Counted from the stretch's first letter, positions 54,091-62,105 are shown. The stretch is DNA of 64,000 nucleotides from Marinobacter salinexigens (GCF_008370345.1 NZ_VTUU01000006.1:158829-222828), one strand, 5' to 3'. Numbers and translations are program-made. Notes: generated by a model not told the origin, from the sequence alone.

Positions 54091-55242
54091 TCACGACAGG
54101 GGGCGTTGCAACTGCCCCATCTGAAGACTGAGCAACCCTCTTCCCAGCAGACCGGTTTCACCGCGACCATCCACCATCGCCAGCGAAACATTCATCACCG
54201 CTGCTTCAGCCATCATGGGTTGAAGCCTGAACCCGGTATGAATTCGCCTTCCCAGGCCAAATGATGCTGTTGAGTATTCCTCAACCTGAGCCAGGCGCGC
54301 GGCGATCCAGCCGGGCAGTACCTGCCCTATGTGGCTGTGTTGCCAGATTTGCCCACCGAAACCCAAAGCATCGATCACGCCGCTGTCACCAAGCGCCTTC
54401 GCGACATTCACTTCAGGATCAGCCAGCTCTCCCGCCGGAGGCATCCCCGGACCGCACACCCAGGTATCGGGTTCCGCAACACAGCGCACACCAACCCGTT
54501 CGCCATTTCCCGCGATCGCAAGCACCACATCCGGATCACTCGCAACGAAACGCAAACGATCAGCAAGGTGGAGGGCACAGGCCATCCACAAGGTCAGGAA
54601 AAACAGTGGGGTGGCATCGAGATACAACGCAATCTCTTGCTCGGGTGATGCAATCCGGGTAGCGAGTAGCCGGGTAGCTACTGTGGTTTCACAGTGCAGG
54701 TCGTCGCCCGCATCAAGGGCCTGTGCTGCGATTGGCAACAGGGATATGGGTCGTTCCGACAATATCGCCTGGAATGCCGCGGCCAACCGACAGTCGCGGT
54801 ACTCCATACGTTCAAACAGGTCCGGGTTTCGGGAGCCAAAGCGAACCTCTGCGCCGGGCCCACTGTGCAGCAACGACCAGAAGCGCTTACCCGTTGCCGG
54901 GTCCGTCACGCCGACCAACGCTGTCGAAGGGGAAACCACGCCGGCCAGTGGCACAGATACGCGGTAACCCAGCGACGGCTCCAACCGGATTTCACCGGCA
55001 CGAATCATTCGCTCCGCTTCCACTTCGTCCTCAGCCCACCCCTCATAGAGGGCGCAAATAACAGCAGAAGACAGCACCGGATTACTCGGCACGGTTGCAT
55101 CAATGAACGGCGGGCCCGCATGCAGCAGCATACGTTCCTCCAACCCCACAGCATCGCGGGCAGGAGCAACGACATCCCAGACCAGGGCGTTAGCCGTCAT
55201 AGCCCGGGTCTGGTCAACGCTGCTGGCAGAGTCTCTGTTCAT
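54091..55242 (-). CDS. DUF1116 protein (YlbE/AllG-like), divergent
   Basis: 383 residues. It aligns by eye with E. coli YlbE/AllG, a subunit of oxamate carbamoyltransferase: MLLHAGPPF, YEGWAEDEVEAERMIRAGEI, PLAGVVSPSTALVGVTDPATGKRFWSLLHSGPGAEVRFG, and DAGDDLHCETTVATRLL. The PCHH...VGPMGG block of YlbE is replaced here by EPSLGYRVSVPLAGV, so potential catalytic His are missing. FdrA/AllF and AllH partners are absent from the window. Start ATG 55242 lies three bases after the amidohydrolase stop. May have a changed or non-enzymatic role. Confidence 0.82.
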   Translation of the reverse strand: MNRDSASSVDQTRAMTANALVWDVVAPARDAVGLEERMLLHAGPPFIDATVPSNPVLSSAVICALYEGWAEDEVEAERMIRAGEIRLEPSLGYRVSVPLAGVVSPSTALVGVTDPATGKRFWSLLHSGPGAEVRFGSRNPDLFERMEYRDCRLAAAFQAILSERPISLLPIAAQALDAGDDLHCETTVATRLLATRIASPEQEIALYLDATPLFFLTLWMACALHLADRLRFVASDPDVVLAIAGNGERVGVRCVAEPDTWVCGPGMPPAGELADPEVNVAKALGDSGVIDALGFGGQIWQHSHIGQVLPGWIAARLAQVEEYSTASFGLGRRIHTGFRLQPMMAEAAVMNVSLAMVDGRGETGLLGRGLLSLQMGQLQRPLS

Positions 55243-55245
55243 CGC

Positions 55246-56511
55246 TCAGGCCACCATGAACTCAGGCAGGATGTCTGCGTCAGCTTCGTACAGCACACCG
55301 CTTTTCACGCAGAACAACGGAGCCAACAACCGATCTGCCACAACGCGGGTTCCTTCGTTGTCTCGCAGTTGCCACTGTCCCCGCTCATCAGCGAGCACAG
55401 AAATATCGGCTTCAGCCCCCGGGCTCAGTGTCCCCAACTCTCCTTCCATCCCCAACATCCGGGCGGCATTGGTGGTCACCATCCGGACCACGTGGTCAAA
55501 CGGTACCCCCAGTGCAAGCATGCTGGTCATTGCGGAAGTGAGGCTGAACTTCACCGCGCCCTTGAACAGATGCCCTTCATCAGGATGTTCGTCCGGCGTG
55601 CCGCTCGGGCAGGGTACGGAGGTGTTGTAGCCGTGCATGTCTGAACCGAGTGTGTCTGGCAACACACCCTCTTCCAGCACAATGCGCGCTGTCTCATAAC
55701 TAAAATGGGAACCGTGGCCGACATCAACCTTCAGCCCCTTTGCTACCGCTTCTTTAACCAGGGGATGCAGTTTGCCGGTGGTGGTAACAAACCCACCCGG
55801 ATGGCGGCTGAACGGATGAGCCAGGATGTCGCCGGGTTTAAGAAGCTTCACCACGTCGCTGAGAATGGTATCCGGGTCTACATCAGATCCCCCTTCCTCT
55901 GGCAGTGGCCATAGCTGACCAAAGTGAATGTAGACCGGTAAATCCGAGCGCCTGCCGATCTCGGCAGCCTTTTCCATCACACTCACACCCCAGCGGTTGA
56001 AACCACCCAGCTCCGCATGGGCCTTTATGCCACGAACGATATCGCGGTTACCCTCGATCGCCATCAGGGTGGCATCCACATCGGAACACTCAGGCCGGTA
56101 CAGCTCAGGGTAAAAGTGCCCTTCAAGACCGCCGACCAGATAGGCCGATATGAAGGGAATGACGCGACTTGCCGAGGACTCGACAATAAACTTCCTGAAT
56201 CCGGGAATGGTCATACAGCTCGCACCACCCTGATCAACCAGGGTGGTAACGCCAGAACGCACTCCGCACAGATCCGCATTCAGGCCAAAGCGCCCTGATA
56301 CGTACTGGTAGACATGGCTGTGAGTATCAATAAGACCAGGCAGAACCAAACGCCCCGTACAATCGATCTCCTCGTAATCGCCACCAATAGAAGACGTATC
56401 CACAACGCCGACCTGATCGATTCGACCGTCAACCACAAGCAGATCGCCGATCTCATCCCTGTGATTTGCCGGGTCGACTATCCGCCCCCCTTTCAGAAGT
56501 AGATTTTTCAT
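55246..56511 (-). CDS. Amidohydrolase superfamily metal-dependent hydrolase
   Basis: 421 residues with the dihydroorotase/hydantoinase-like barrel. Metal and catalytic residues: HSH in DTHSHVYQYVSG, Lys in GIKAHAELGG, His in PVYIHFGQ and ILAHPFSR, Asp in LGSDMHGYN; ends with the beta-sandwich segment LSPGAEADISVLADERG. Similar proteins are annotated as amidohydrolase/deacetylase metallohydrolases. First gene of the operon; likely opens a cyclic amide or removes an acyl/carbamoyl group. ATG 56511 is chosen over an open upstream extension. Confidence 0.88.
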   Translation of the reverse strand: MKNLLLKGGRIVDPANHRDEIGDLLVVDGRIDQVGVVDTSSIGGDYEEIDCTGRLVLPGLIDTHSHVYQYVSGRFGLNADLCGVRSGVTTLVDQGGASCMTIPGFRKFIVESSASRVIPFISAYLVGGLEGHFYPELYRPECSDVDATLMAIEGNRDIVRGIKAHAELGGFNRWGVSVMEKAAEIGRRSDLPVYIHFGQLWPLPEEGGSDVDPDTILSDVVKLLKPGDILAHPFSRHPGGFVTTTGKLHPLVKEAVAKGLKVDVGHGSHFSYETARIVLEEGVLPDTLGSDMHGYNTSVPCPSGTPDEHPDEGHLFKGAVKFSLTSAMTSMLALGVPFDHVVRMVTTNAARMLGMEGELGTLSPGAEADISVLADERGQWQLRDNEGTRVVADRLLAPLFCVKSGVLYEADADILPEFMVA

Positions 56512-56550
56512 ATGATTTCCGTTTTTCTGACTGTTACCCGGACAAAGCAA

Positions 56551-56562
56551 GTGGTATACCAC
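56551..56562 (-). promoter_or_regulatory. Perfect palindrome upstream of the catabolic operon, GntR/FCD-type operator
   Basis: GTGGTATACCAC, 12-base perfect dyad, 40 bases upstream of the amidohydrolase start. TGGTATACCA is the classic form of FCD-type GntR operators. Confidence 0.55.
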
Positions 56563-56766
56563 CTTTTTTTGACAACAAAATGGATAGCTATAATCAATTG
56601 AAAATAAACGGATAACCTGAAAATCACCAAAAGAAAAAGAGAGCTAAAAATTCAAAAAAGAACAAAGCAGCCGACCTTCCATGCCCCAACCTGGAACATG
56701 GGTGCACTGCAATTGGTCGGGTAGAATGTGACTTGTGAAGGGAATGGCGTAGAAAGCCTGAAGGTC

Positions 56767-57537
56767 CTAGAGAGCCCGGCGCAAAGCCCGCCCCAGGTGA
56801 TGGTAGTAGTCGAGAAAAGCCTGATTAATACTCCGCCGCTGTTCACCTTGCGGATATAGCCCCAGTCGAGCCTCCTCAGATTCTTTTGTGCCTTTTACCA
56901 GAAAGCCGTTCTTGCACTCAGCATCCTGGACAAACGCTTCAAAAGCGCGTGCACACAGCTCCTCTGGCCGGCTGAAATAATGAATACCAGCGGCCTTGTC
57001 CGCCTGCGCAGAGCAGCGAAACAGCTCGCTGGGCCGGGAACCACTCTGATCCAGCAATATCGCGCGGTAACAGGCCTGTAGCTTGTCGTTTAGCGGGTGA
57101 ACAATCCCATTTTCCCTTTTAAGCCAGAGGCTGGAGCCAAAGTCTCCCTTGCGGGTATCGGGAAAAAGCTTGTCGGCAATGTAGTGATCAAAGGCGTGGA
57201 ACCATTCGTGGGCAATGCTGCCGGGGCCCGCGTTCTTCGCCAACGCGAAGCTTCGGGTAGCAGGCGTGTAATGGGCAGACACCCCCGGCCTGCCACCGAT
57301 GCCATATTGCAGAGCCAGACTGCCACGCAGGGAAATCAGCGATTCCGTGCCACCGAGGATCGTCATCAGGTCGCACAGAGCGTCATAAAACAGGGCGGCA
57401 CTGCGCTGCTTCTCCGGCTCCGTTACCCAGCGGCCAATCTCGACCGAACGAAACTGGAAACGGCGGCGAACATCCAGAAAGGTGACGGGGGCTCCGGCGC
57501 GGTGGTCCGGGCCCCGACGGTAGAACGATTTGGGCAT
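56767..57537 (-). CDS. CLCA_X-like HEXXH putative metallopeptidase
   Basis: 256 residues. N-terminal FYRRGPDHRAGAPVTFLDVRRRFQFRSVEIGRWVT matches what I recall as the CLCA_X family; HEWFHAFDHY (HEXXH) is a zinc-peptidase signature, with FSRPEELCARAFEAFVQD providing a possible third ligand Glu. No signal peptide. It stands alone; substrate unknown. A 204-base AT-rich stretch separates it from the catabolic operon promoter. Confidence 0.82.
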   Translation of the reverse strand: MPKSFYRRGPDHRAGAPVTFLDVRRRFQFRSVEIGRWVTEPEKQRSAALFYDALCDLMTILGGTESLISLRGSLALQYGIGGRPGVSAHYTPATRSFALAKNAGPGSIAHEWFHAFDHYIADKLFPDTRKGDFGSSLWLKRENGIVHPLNDKLQACYRAILLDQSGSRPSELFRCSAQADKAAGIHYFSRPEELCARAFEAFVQDAECKNGFLVKGTKESEEARLGLYPQGEQRRSINQAFLDYYHHLGRALRRAL

Positions 57538-57569
57538 AGAACTCAGGCTGTTTTGGATAACATCCCAGT

Positions 57570-58421
57570 CTACACTATCCGCCGACGCGGCCTCACGAAC
57601 AGGCCTAGCGCAGGGAGCAGCAAAATCAACCAGCCCATGGCGCCACTGCCACCGCCTCCCGAAGGTTTATTCACGGCCGCTTCCAGGGCAGCGATCTCCT
57701 GCTCCGCAGTGTTGATCAGTGCTTCAACCTCATCAAGGCGTGCCTGCTCGTCCATGAATACCCCCGCATCCAGCTGAGACTTGATGAGCACGTCAGACTC
57801 TGCAAGGGCCTCCGCGACATGCACCAGCCGGCGCTTCAGACTGGTGTTGCCCAAACTGACTTCACCATCAGCCAGCTCTGCATCAAGGCCAACTGCAGCA
57901 CCACTGCTCGCCGAGTTACCGAGAACCAGACCATCCCGCTGCAAGAACTGCTCGACCTGGGCACAATTAAATTCGTTCTCCACTGGCTCGCCCTCGGGTA
58001 TCACCGCTTCAGGGTCCGCGAGTGGATCAGGGCAATAGTCCGGGGCCGTTCCATCACTCAGCACTACATAGGTGTCCAAGCTCTGCTGGTTGATGTAAAA
58101 GGCATCGCTACCGCCACTCGCCGTCTGGTTGGCATCCATTCGCCAGGACTCACCAACAACACCCTCCACATAGGCATTCGGCAATACCTGGCGGACGGTC
58201 TCTCCCGGCGTTGCGGTGCTGTCATACAGCCGGATGCGTGTATTGTTCTCCTTGAGTTTGAACGTGCCCAGGGCGAAGTCTTCCCCGTTACCACAGTCTA
58301 AACCCACGCACACACCGGAGCCGCCGGTCACGATTACATCATCGCTCTTCACCGCATCCGCTAATGACGGCAAGGTCATCGAAGCACACAGCAAAAACAA
58401 ACCACACTGTAGAATTTTCAT
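57570..58421 (-). CDS. Secreted protein with GlyGly-CTERM rhombosortase signal
   Basis: 283 residues: signal peptide (MKILQCGLFLLCASMTLPSLADA), a beta-rich body starting SDDVIVTGGSGVCVGLDC, a segment NTSLKRRLVHVAEALAESDVL like the head-neck motif of trimeric autotransporters, a short coiled coil, and a C-terminal tripartite tail: Gly-rich KPSGGGGSGAMG, helix WLILLLPALGLF, basic RPRRR. That tail is the GlyGly-CTERM sorting signal cut by rhombosortase. The rhombosortase gene is 720 bases away. Function of the mature protein is unknown. Confidence 0.85.
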   Translation of the reverse strand: MKILQCGLFLLCASMTLPSLADAVKSDDVIVTGGSGVCVGLDCGNGEDFALGTFKLKENNTRIRLYDSTATPGETVRQVLPNAYVEGVVGESWRMDANQTASGGSDAFYINQQSLDTYVVLSDGTAPDYCPDPLADPEAVIPEGEPVENEFNCAQVEQFLQRDGLVLGNSASSGAAVGLDAELADGEVSLGNTSLKRRLVHVAEALAESDVLIKSQLDAGVFMDEQARLDEVEALINTAEQEIAALEAAVNKPSGGGGSGAMGWLILLLPALGLFVRPRRRIV

Positions 58422-58450
58422 TCGCAGGGTTCCTCGCTGGTCGGCCAGGA

Positions 58451-59044
58451 TCAGTCGACTTGAGCCGCGACGGCTTCAAGACGGTCAACGAGGGTTGATA
58501 GCCGGGCTTCCAGCTCTGAAACGCGGGTGTCCAAAGCGTCGACTTCCGCTGCCACGGAAGCCGTCGCCTCGCCCTTGAACACATTGAATTGAGCCAGCGT
58601 CACCGCGTCGGTGTCGTCGACAGCATCAGCAACGTGTGTCACCCGCCGTTCGCTGCCCAGATCACCCACCGATACCGCATCTTCAACTACCGCTGCACCT
58701 GCACCCAATGCCACATCACCGTCGGCAGAAATAACCAGGGCGTCGAGAGCATTGGTCAGGTTTTTGATAAAGAATGAGGTTTGCGTTGCCAACCCACCAT
58801 CAGTCGCCCCAACTACCCAGTCGTCAGACGGAAAAGTGCCGGCGTTGCTGGTGTCCTGAAACACCACCTGGGGTGTGGCCGAACGGAGCACCAGAGTGTC
58901 GAATTCAAACGTCATATTTTCAACACAATCAGCGCCCACACAGGCGCTACCCTGAACAATCAGGTCGTCCAGGATCACCTCCGCCGAGGCAATAACAGGG
59001 AGTGAAAAAATGATGGTAGAAGCCAGTCCGTATAGGGTTCGCAT
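58451..59044 (-). CDS. Secreted paralogue without sorting tail
   Basis: 197 residues: signal peptide (IIFSLPVIASAE), then LDDLIVQGSACVGADCVEN, parallel to VIVTGGSGVCVGLDC in the downstream gene, and VSVGDLGSERRVTHVADAVDDTDAVTLAQ, a YadA-head-like motif, ending in a coiled coil (VDALDTRVSELEARLSTLVDRLEAV). No GlyGly-CTERM tail. Probably cotranscribed with the neighbour 29 bases downstream; the two may co-assemble. Function unknown. Confidence 0.82.
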   Translation of the reverse strand: MRTLYGLASTIIFSLPVIASAEVILDDLIVQGSACVGADCVENMTFEFDTLVLRSATPQVVFQDTSNAGTFPSDDWVVGATDGGLATQTSFFIKNLTNALDALVISADGDVALGAGAAVVEDAVSVGDLGSERRVTHVADAVDDTDAVTLAQFNVFKGEATASVAAEVDALDTRVSELEARLSTLVDRLEAVAAQVD

Positions 59045-59141
59045 TCACTTATTCCTTTTATAATCGAATCCAGTTATTCGGCATTAGCAACCACGCCGGG
59101 ACCGCTGTCGCAGGTGCTTGGTTTTCCCATGAGGGGCTTCA

Positions 59142-59738
59142 ATGAGTTTATGTCACATAGTTAACGGGTGCCGAAAATTTAATGTTCGTGAATTCGGGCT
59201 GCCGCTCCTGCTCGGGGCCAGTCTTATTCTGGCGTGGTGGTTCAGGGATGTGGCCGCTGATGTCATGATGTATCGACGCTCCGGTATAGAAGCCGGGCAG
59301 ATCTGGCGCTTGCTGACGGCCCATTGGGTTCATCTGAGCGTTCAGCATCTGGCTCTGAACCTGACCACACTTGCGATCACCTGGTGGTTTTTCGGACACG
59401 CTTTGGCCGGGCTGGCGGGCTACATTCTGACGCTATTCATCTCAATGGGGCTGTCACTCACCCTGTTACTTCTGAACTCGGACGTAGAATGGTACGTGGG
59501 ATTCTCGGGGGTTCTGCACGGTTTATTAATCGCAGGTGCTCTGCTATCCCGGCGTCATAACCCCTTGCTCTCAGCTCTGGTGGTGTTGGTTGTTGTGATC
59601 AAACTGGCTTTTGAACAGATTCTGGGGCCCAACCCTGACCTCGTGCAGTTCATCGGTTCGCCGGTTCTCGTGGAAGCCCATCTGTACGGTGCTGTTCTTG
59701 GCTTCCTGAGCGCTGCAGTAATGGCTAGGCTACAATAA
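59142..59738 (+). CDS. rrtA: Rhombosortase (rhomboid-type intramembrane serine protease)
   Basis: 198 residues, six helices. Rhomboid catalytic dyad: Ser122 in VGFSGVLHG and His180 in VEAHLYGAVLG; HWVHLSVQHLALN (61-73) supplies the HxxxN-type second-helix motif. The short length and lack of extra domains match rhombosortases, which cleave GlyGly-CTERM proteins at the inner membrane, as shown for the Vibrio type-II secretion substrates. Divergent from its likely substrate operon. ATG 59142 has GAGGGG upstream. Confidence 0.88.
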   Translation: MSLCHIVNGCRKFNVREFGLPLLLGASLILAWWFRDVAADVMMYRRSGIEAGQIWRLLTAHWVHLSVQHLALNLTTLAITWWFFGHALAGLAGYILTLFISMGLSLTLLLLNSDVEWYVGFSGVLHGLLIAGALLSRRHNPLLSALVVLVVVIKLAFEQILGPNPDLVQFIGSPVLVEAHLYGAVLGFLSAAVMARLQ

Positions 59739-59789
59739 GCAGTATTAATAATGACTCTTAGATAAGCAGACACCACCGGAGATAACGCA

Positions 59790-60233
59790 ATGAGACTGAA
59801 AGCTGCATGGTTAATCAGCGCCTGCACCTTGCTACTGGCCGCATGCGCCACTCAGGAGCAACCCATGACAGACTCCGGGCAGACAGCTGACAACACCCTC
59901 ATGCGCGTTATCAGTGGTGAGGTCTGGTACCGGGAACGCATTGCATTGGTGCCCGGAGCGAAAGTGGTCGTGACTCTTGAAGACGTATCCCGGGCAGACG
60001 CGCCGGCAACCGTGATCACCGACTACACCTATGTGGTGGACGGCAAAGCCCCTCCTTACCCCTTCAAGCTGGTCTACAGCCCATCAGCTATTGATGAACG
60101 CATGACCTATGCACTACGGGCCAAGATCCTCAAAGACGGCAAACTGCTCTTCATCAATACACAGCGTGTTGACCCGTTCGCCGGCGAACCGGGAGAGCCT
60201 GTGCGCATCATGGTATCGAAGACGGGCGGTTAA
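59790..60233 (+). CDS. YbaY-like lipoprotein
   Basis: 147 residues with lipobox LLAAC (Cys about 19) and one YbaY-type beta domain: ISGEVWYRERIALVPGAKVVVTLEDVSRADAPATVI, then PYPFKLVYSPSAIDERMTYALRAKILKDGKLLFINTQR. Outer-membrane-anchored protein of unknown role. 51 bases downstream of the rhombosortase gene. Confidence 0.88.
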   Translation: MRLKAAWLISACTLLLAACATQEQPMTDSGQTADNTLMRVISGEVWYRERIALVPGAKVVVTLEDVSRADAPATVITDYTYVVDGKAPPYPFKLVYSPSAIDERMTYALRAKILKDGKLLFINTQRVDPFAGEPGEPVRIMVSKTGG

Positions 60234-60240
60234 TCTCGGA

Positions 60241-60275
60241 CAGCGGCCCGGAACTGCTGCAACTGGTTATACAGG
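60241..60275 (+). repeat. Degenerate direct repeat, copy A
   Basis: CAGCGGCCCGGAAC...CTGCAACTGGT...CAGGT. A similar stretch with small indels occurs at 61340-61385. The copies flank the GNAT and ICMT-like genes. Confidence 0.45.
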
Positions 60276-60282
60276 TTCAGGT

Positions 60283-60801
60283 TCATCGGCAGGACCAACC
60301 CAGAAAAATGTTAACCGTCGGCTGATTTTGATTGTTCGAGCTTAGATACCGTTCCATTGAGAAATTCACCAGCAAAACCCCGTTTCTTTGCACTTCATTT
60401 TTCGTGATCACAGAGAAACCGCGGTGCTCGAAGAACGGCTTGGCAATGAGTGACGCCTCAACGTACAGGCGTTTGATATTTCTGGCTCTGGCGTCCTCAA
60501 GCAAACGCTCATACAAGGCGGATGCGACACCTCTTACCTGGAACTCCGGATGGGTATAAGTGCAATCAATATGACCATCGTCATCCAACTCGATAAAACC
60601 AGCCACACGATTTTCAATGAACGCCAAGAGCGGTTGTTTCACCTTCAGTCGCTCAGACCAGGCCGCATAGTCGACAGGGGTAGGAGCCCAAGCCTCCTTT
60701 TGCTCAGCGGTATACAATGAAGGGTCGATTGCATGAACAGATTGATAAAACAATTCAGCAACCTCACCAGCCTTATCTGCGGAATACGTTTGTATATACA
60801 T
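60283..60801 (-). CDS. GNAT family N-acetyltransferase
   Basis: 172 residues with the GNAT core: FIENRVAGFIELDDDGHIDCTYTHPEFQVRGVASALYERLLEDARARNIKRLYVEASLIAKPFFEHRGFSV, where QVRGVASAL is the acetyl-CoA loop. Ends with about 20 unusual residues (SSNNQNQPTVNIFLGWSCR) past the normal MERYL end, perhaps from a recombination junction. First small gene of the patchwork region. Substrate unknown. Confidence 0.88.
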   Translation of the reverse strand: MYIQTYSADKAGEVAELFYQSVHAIDPSLYTAEQKEAWAPTPVDYAAWSERLKVKQPLLAFIENRVAGFIELDDDGHIDCTYTHPEFQVRGVASALYERLLEDARARNIKRLYVEASLIAKPFFEHRGFSVITKNEVQRNGVLLVNFSMERYLSSNNQNQPTVNIFLGWSCR

Positions 60802-60855
60802 GTAGCCCTGATGCCCCAGTGGTAATGAGAGCGAATTTTGATAACTTGTTGGGCA

Positions 60856-61326
60856 TCAAACCCACCTGCGAACCTCTGCTTCGTACTGACGGTAAGCCTC
60901 ACCAAACTTCTCTCGCATGTGCCGCTCCTCTGGAACGATTTGAAACCGGTTCATGTAAACAACGAATGCCGGAAGCAGCGCAATACTTGCCAAATTGCCA
61001 AGAAAAACTCCCCAAGCAATGAGGACGAGCAAGAAACCAACGTACATTGGGTTTCGACTTATTCGATAGACCCCACGAACGACCAGGCTAACGGATTGAT
61101 TTGGCACTCGTGGGTCGACGGTTGTGCCCGCTGACCGAAACTCCAAAACGCCAAGTAACGCAAAAGCAACACCGATGGCCGCCGGCACCAGTGCGATGAG
61201 CGGAGAAGAAGACAAAGTGAAACCAAGCCCCGGGACAGCGACCGCCAATGTCCACATAAGGAGGGCCGTAACAAGCACCAGAATAACTGGTGGGATTTTT
61301 AGCTCTAATGTCAGCACAAAGGGCAT
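60856..61326 (-). CDS. Isoprenylcysteine carboxyl methyltransferase-like membrane protein
   Basis: 156 residues, four or five helices. VYRISRNPMYVGFLLVLIAWG and EERHMREKFGEAYRQYEAEVRRW are the ICMT/PEMT-like cofactor and catalytic motifs (RNPMY; EE...F...Y..Y). Bacterial members methylate small isoprenoid or phenolic compounds; substrate unknown. ATG 61326 gives the natural N-terminus; the frame upstream overlaps another gene. Confidence 0.87.
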   Translation of the reverse strand: MPFVLTLELKIPPVILVLVTALLMWTLAVAVPGLGFTLSSSPLIALVPAAIGVAFALLGVLEFRSAGTTVDPRVPNQSVSLVVRGVYRISRNPMYVGFLLVLIAWGVFLGNLASIALLPAFVVYMNRFQIVPEERHMREKFGEAYRQYEAEVRRWV

Positions 61327-61339
61327 CCGGTGGATGGGC

Positions 61340-61385
61340 CAGCAGGCCCGGAACGAACTGCAACAACTGGTCAGGTATTTCTCAG
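61340..61385 (+). repeat. Degenerate direct repeat, copy C
   Basis: CAGCAGGCCCGGAAC...CTGCAACAACTGGTCAGGT, matching copy A at 60241-60275 with short insertions, directly before the SecD-P1-like gene end. Confidence 0.45.
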
Positions 61386-61750
61386 GTCCGTACACCGCAT
61401 GGGGCGGCCGGGAGTTTGCCTGCCAAAATTCGCTGCCAATCGGTAGCGGCCTCCTGGGTGCTGAATGCCGCCCGTATATTTCCATTGGAAATTGGGACCC
61501 ATATTGTCGCCCTCAAAAATTCGCGACGACCGACCATTATTCGGATCATTTTGCCGGCGTTTGCTTCCGTGAACGCCTTCAAGTTTGTGGTGCCAACCTC
61601 TGTTAACTTGACGAATACCGGCCAGCCCAGATCGGTATTCTCGCCAACTTCAGATTGCTCCACGTAGGGAGAGCACAAATAGAATTCCGGCTCAGCCTCG
61701 GCCAATACAATGGCAGGAATAGCCAGGAACAGAACGACGACCCATCTCAT
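61382..61750 (-). CDS. Small secreted protein resembling the SecD P1 head domain
   Basis: 122 residues: signal peptide (VVVLFLAIPAIVLAEA) then LCSPYV and a domain, VKLTEVGTTNLKAFTEANAGKMIRIMVGRREFLRATIWVPISNGNIRAAFSTQEAATDWQRIL, that follows the SecD/SecDF P1-head pattern (T..N.GK...I.V......A.....I..G...I...F). As a free-standing periplasmic protein it has two Cys that could pair. Known as orphan SecDF-P1-type proteins; role unknown. Confidence 0.75.
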   Translation of the reverse strand: MRWVVVLFLAIPAIVLAEAEPEFYLCSPYVEQSEVGENTDLGWPVFVKLTEVGTTNLKAFTEANAGKMIRIMVGRREFLRATIWVPISNGNIRAAFSTQEAATDWQRILAGKLPAAPCGVRT

Positions 61751-61892
61751 CTTTACGAACGCCTGACGCCCGGTTCACCCACCGGTTAGGAGCCGCGAGG
61801 CGGCGGAAAATCGGTCGCTGTGCAGCCGATTGTTAAATCTTAATGCGTACGGCACCCTGAACATGCTCAACATCCTGTACAGGAGCAGCCTT

Positions 61893-62105
61893 ATGGATGC
61901 CATTAGTTACACAGCCGCTAGAACCAATCTAGCAAAAACCATGCAGCAGGTCTGTGAAGACCACTCCCCTGTGATCATCACCCGGAGCAAGTCGCCGTCA
62001 GTGGTCATGATCTCCCTGGAGGACTACGAGGCGCTGCAAGAAACGGCGTACCTTCTGTGCGGGCAGAAAACCGACAAAAAATCCTTAACCGAATCAACAA
62101 GCTGA
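61893..62105 (+). pseudogene. yefM: YefM-like antitoxin fused to a YoeB remnant
   Basis: Residues MDAISYTAARTNLAKTMQQVCEDHSPVIITRSKSPSVVMISLEDYEALQETAYLL follow E. coli YefM closely, but the normal C-terminal toxin-binding tail is missing. Instead the frame runs straight into QKTDKK, the YoeB segment usually at about its residue 17, and ends after a frame change at A6 (62076-62081). So the antitoxin tail and the toxin N-terminus appear deleted. The neutralising function is probably lost; DNA binding may persist. Confidence 0.75.

Noticed and set aside
60812..60854. GCCCCAG...GTTGGGC as another attC
   Set aside because: One core fits GTTRRRY, but the arms pair poorly, the element is only about 43 bases, and no matching core bounds the neighbouring genes.
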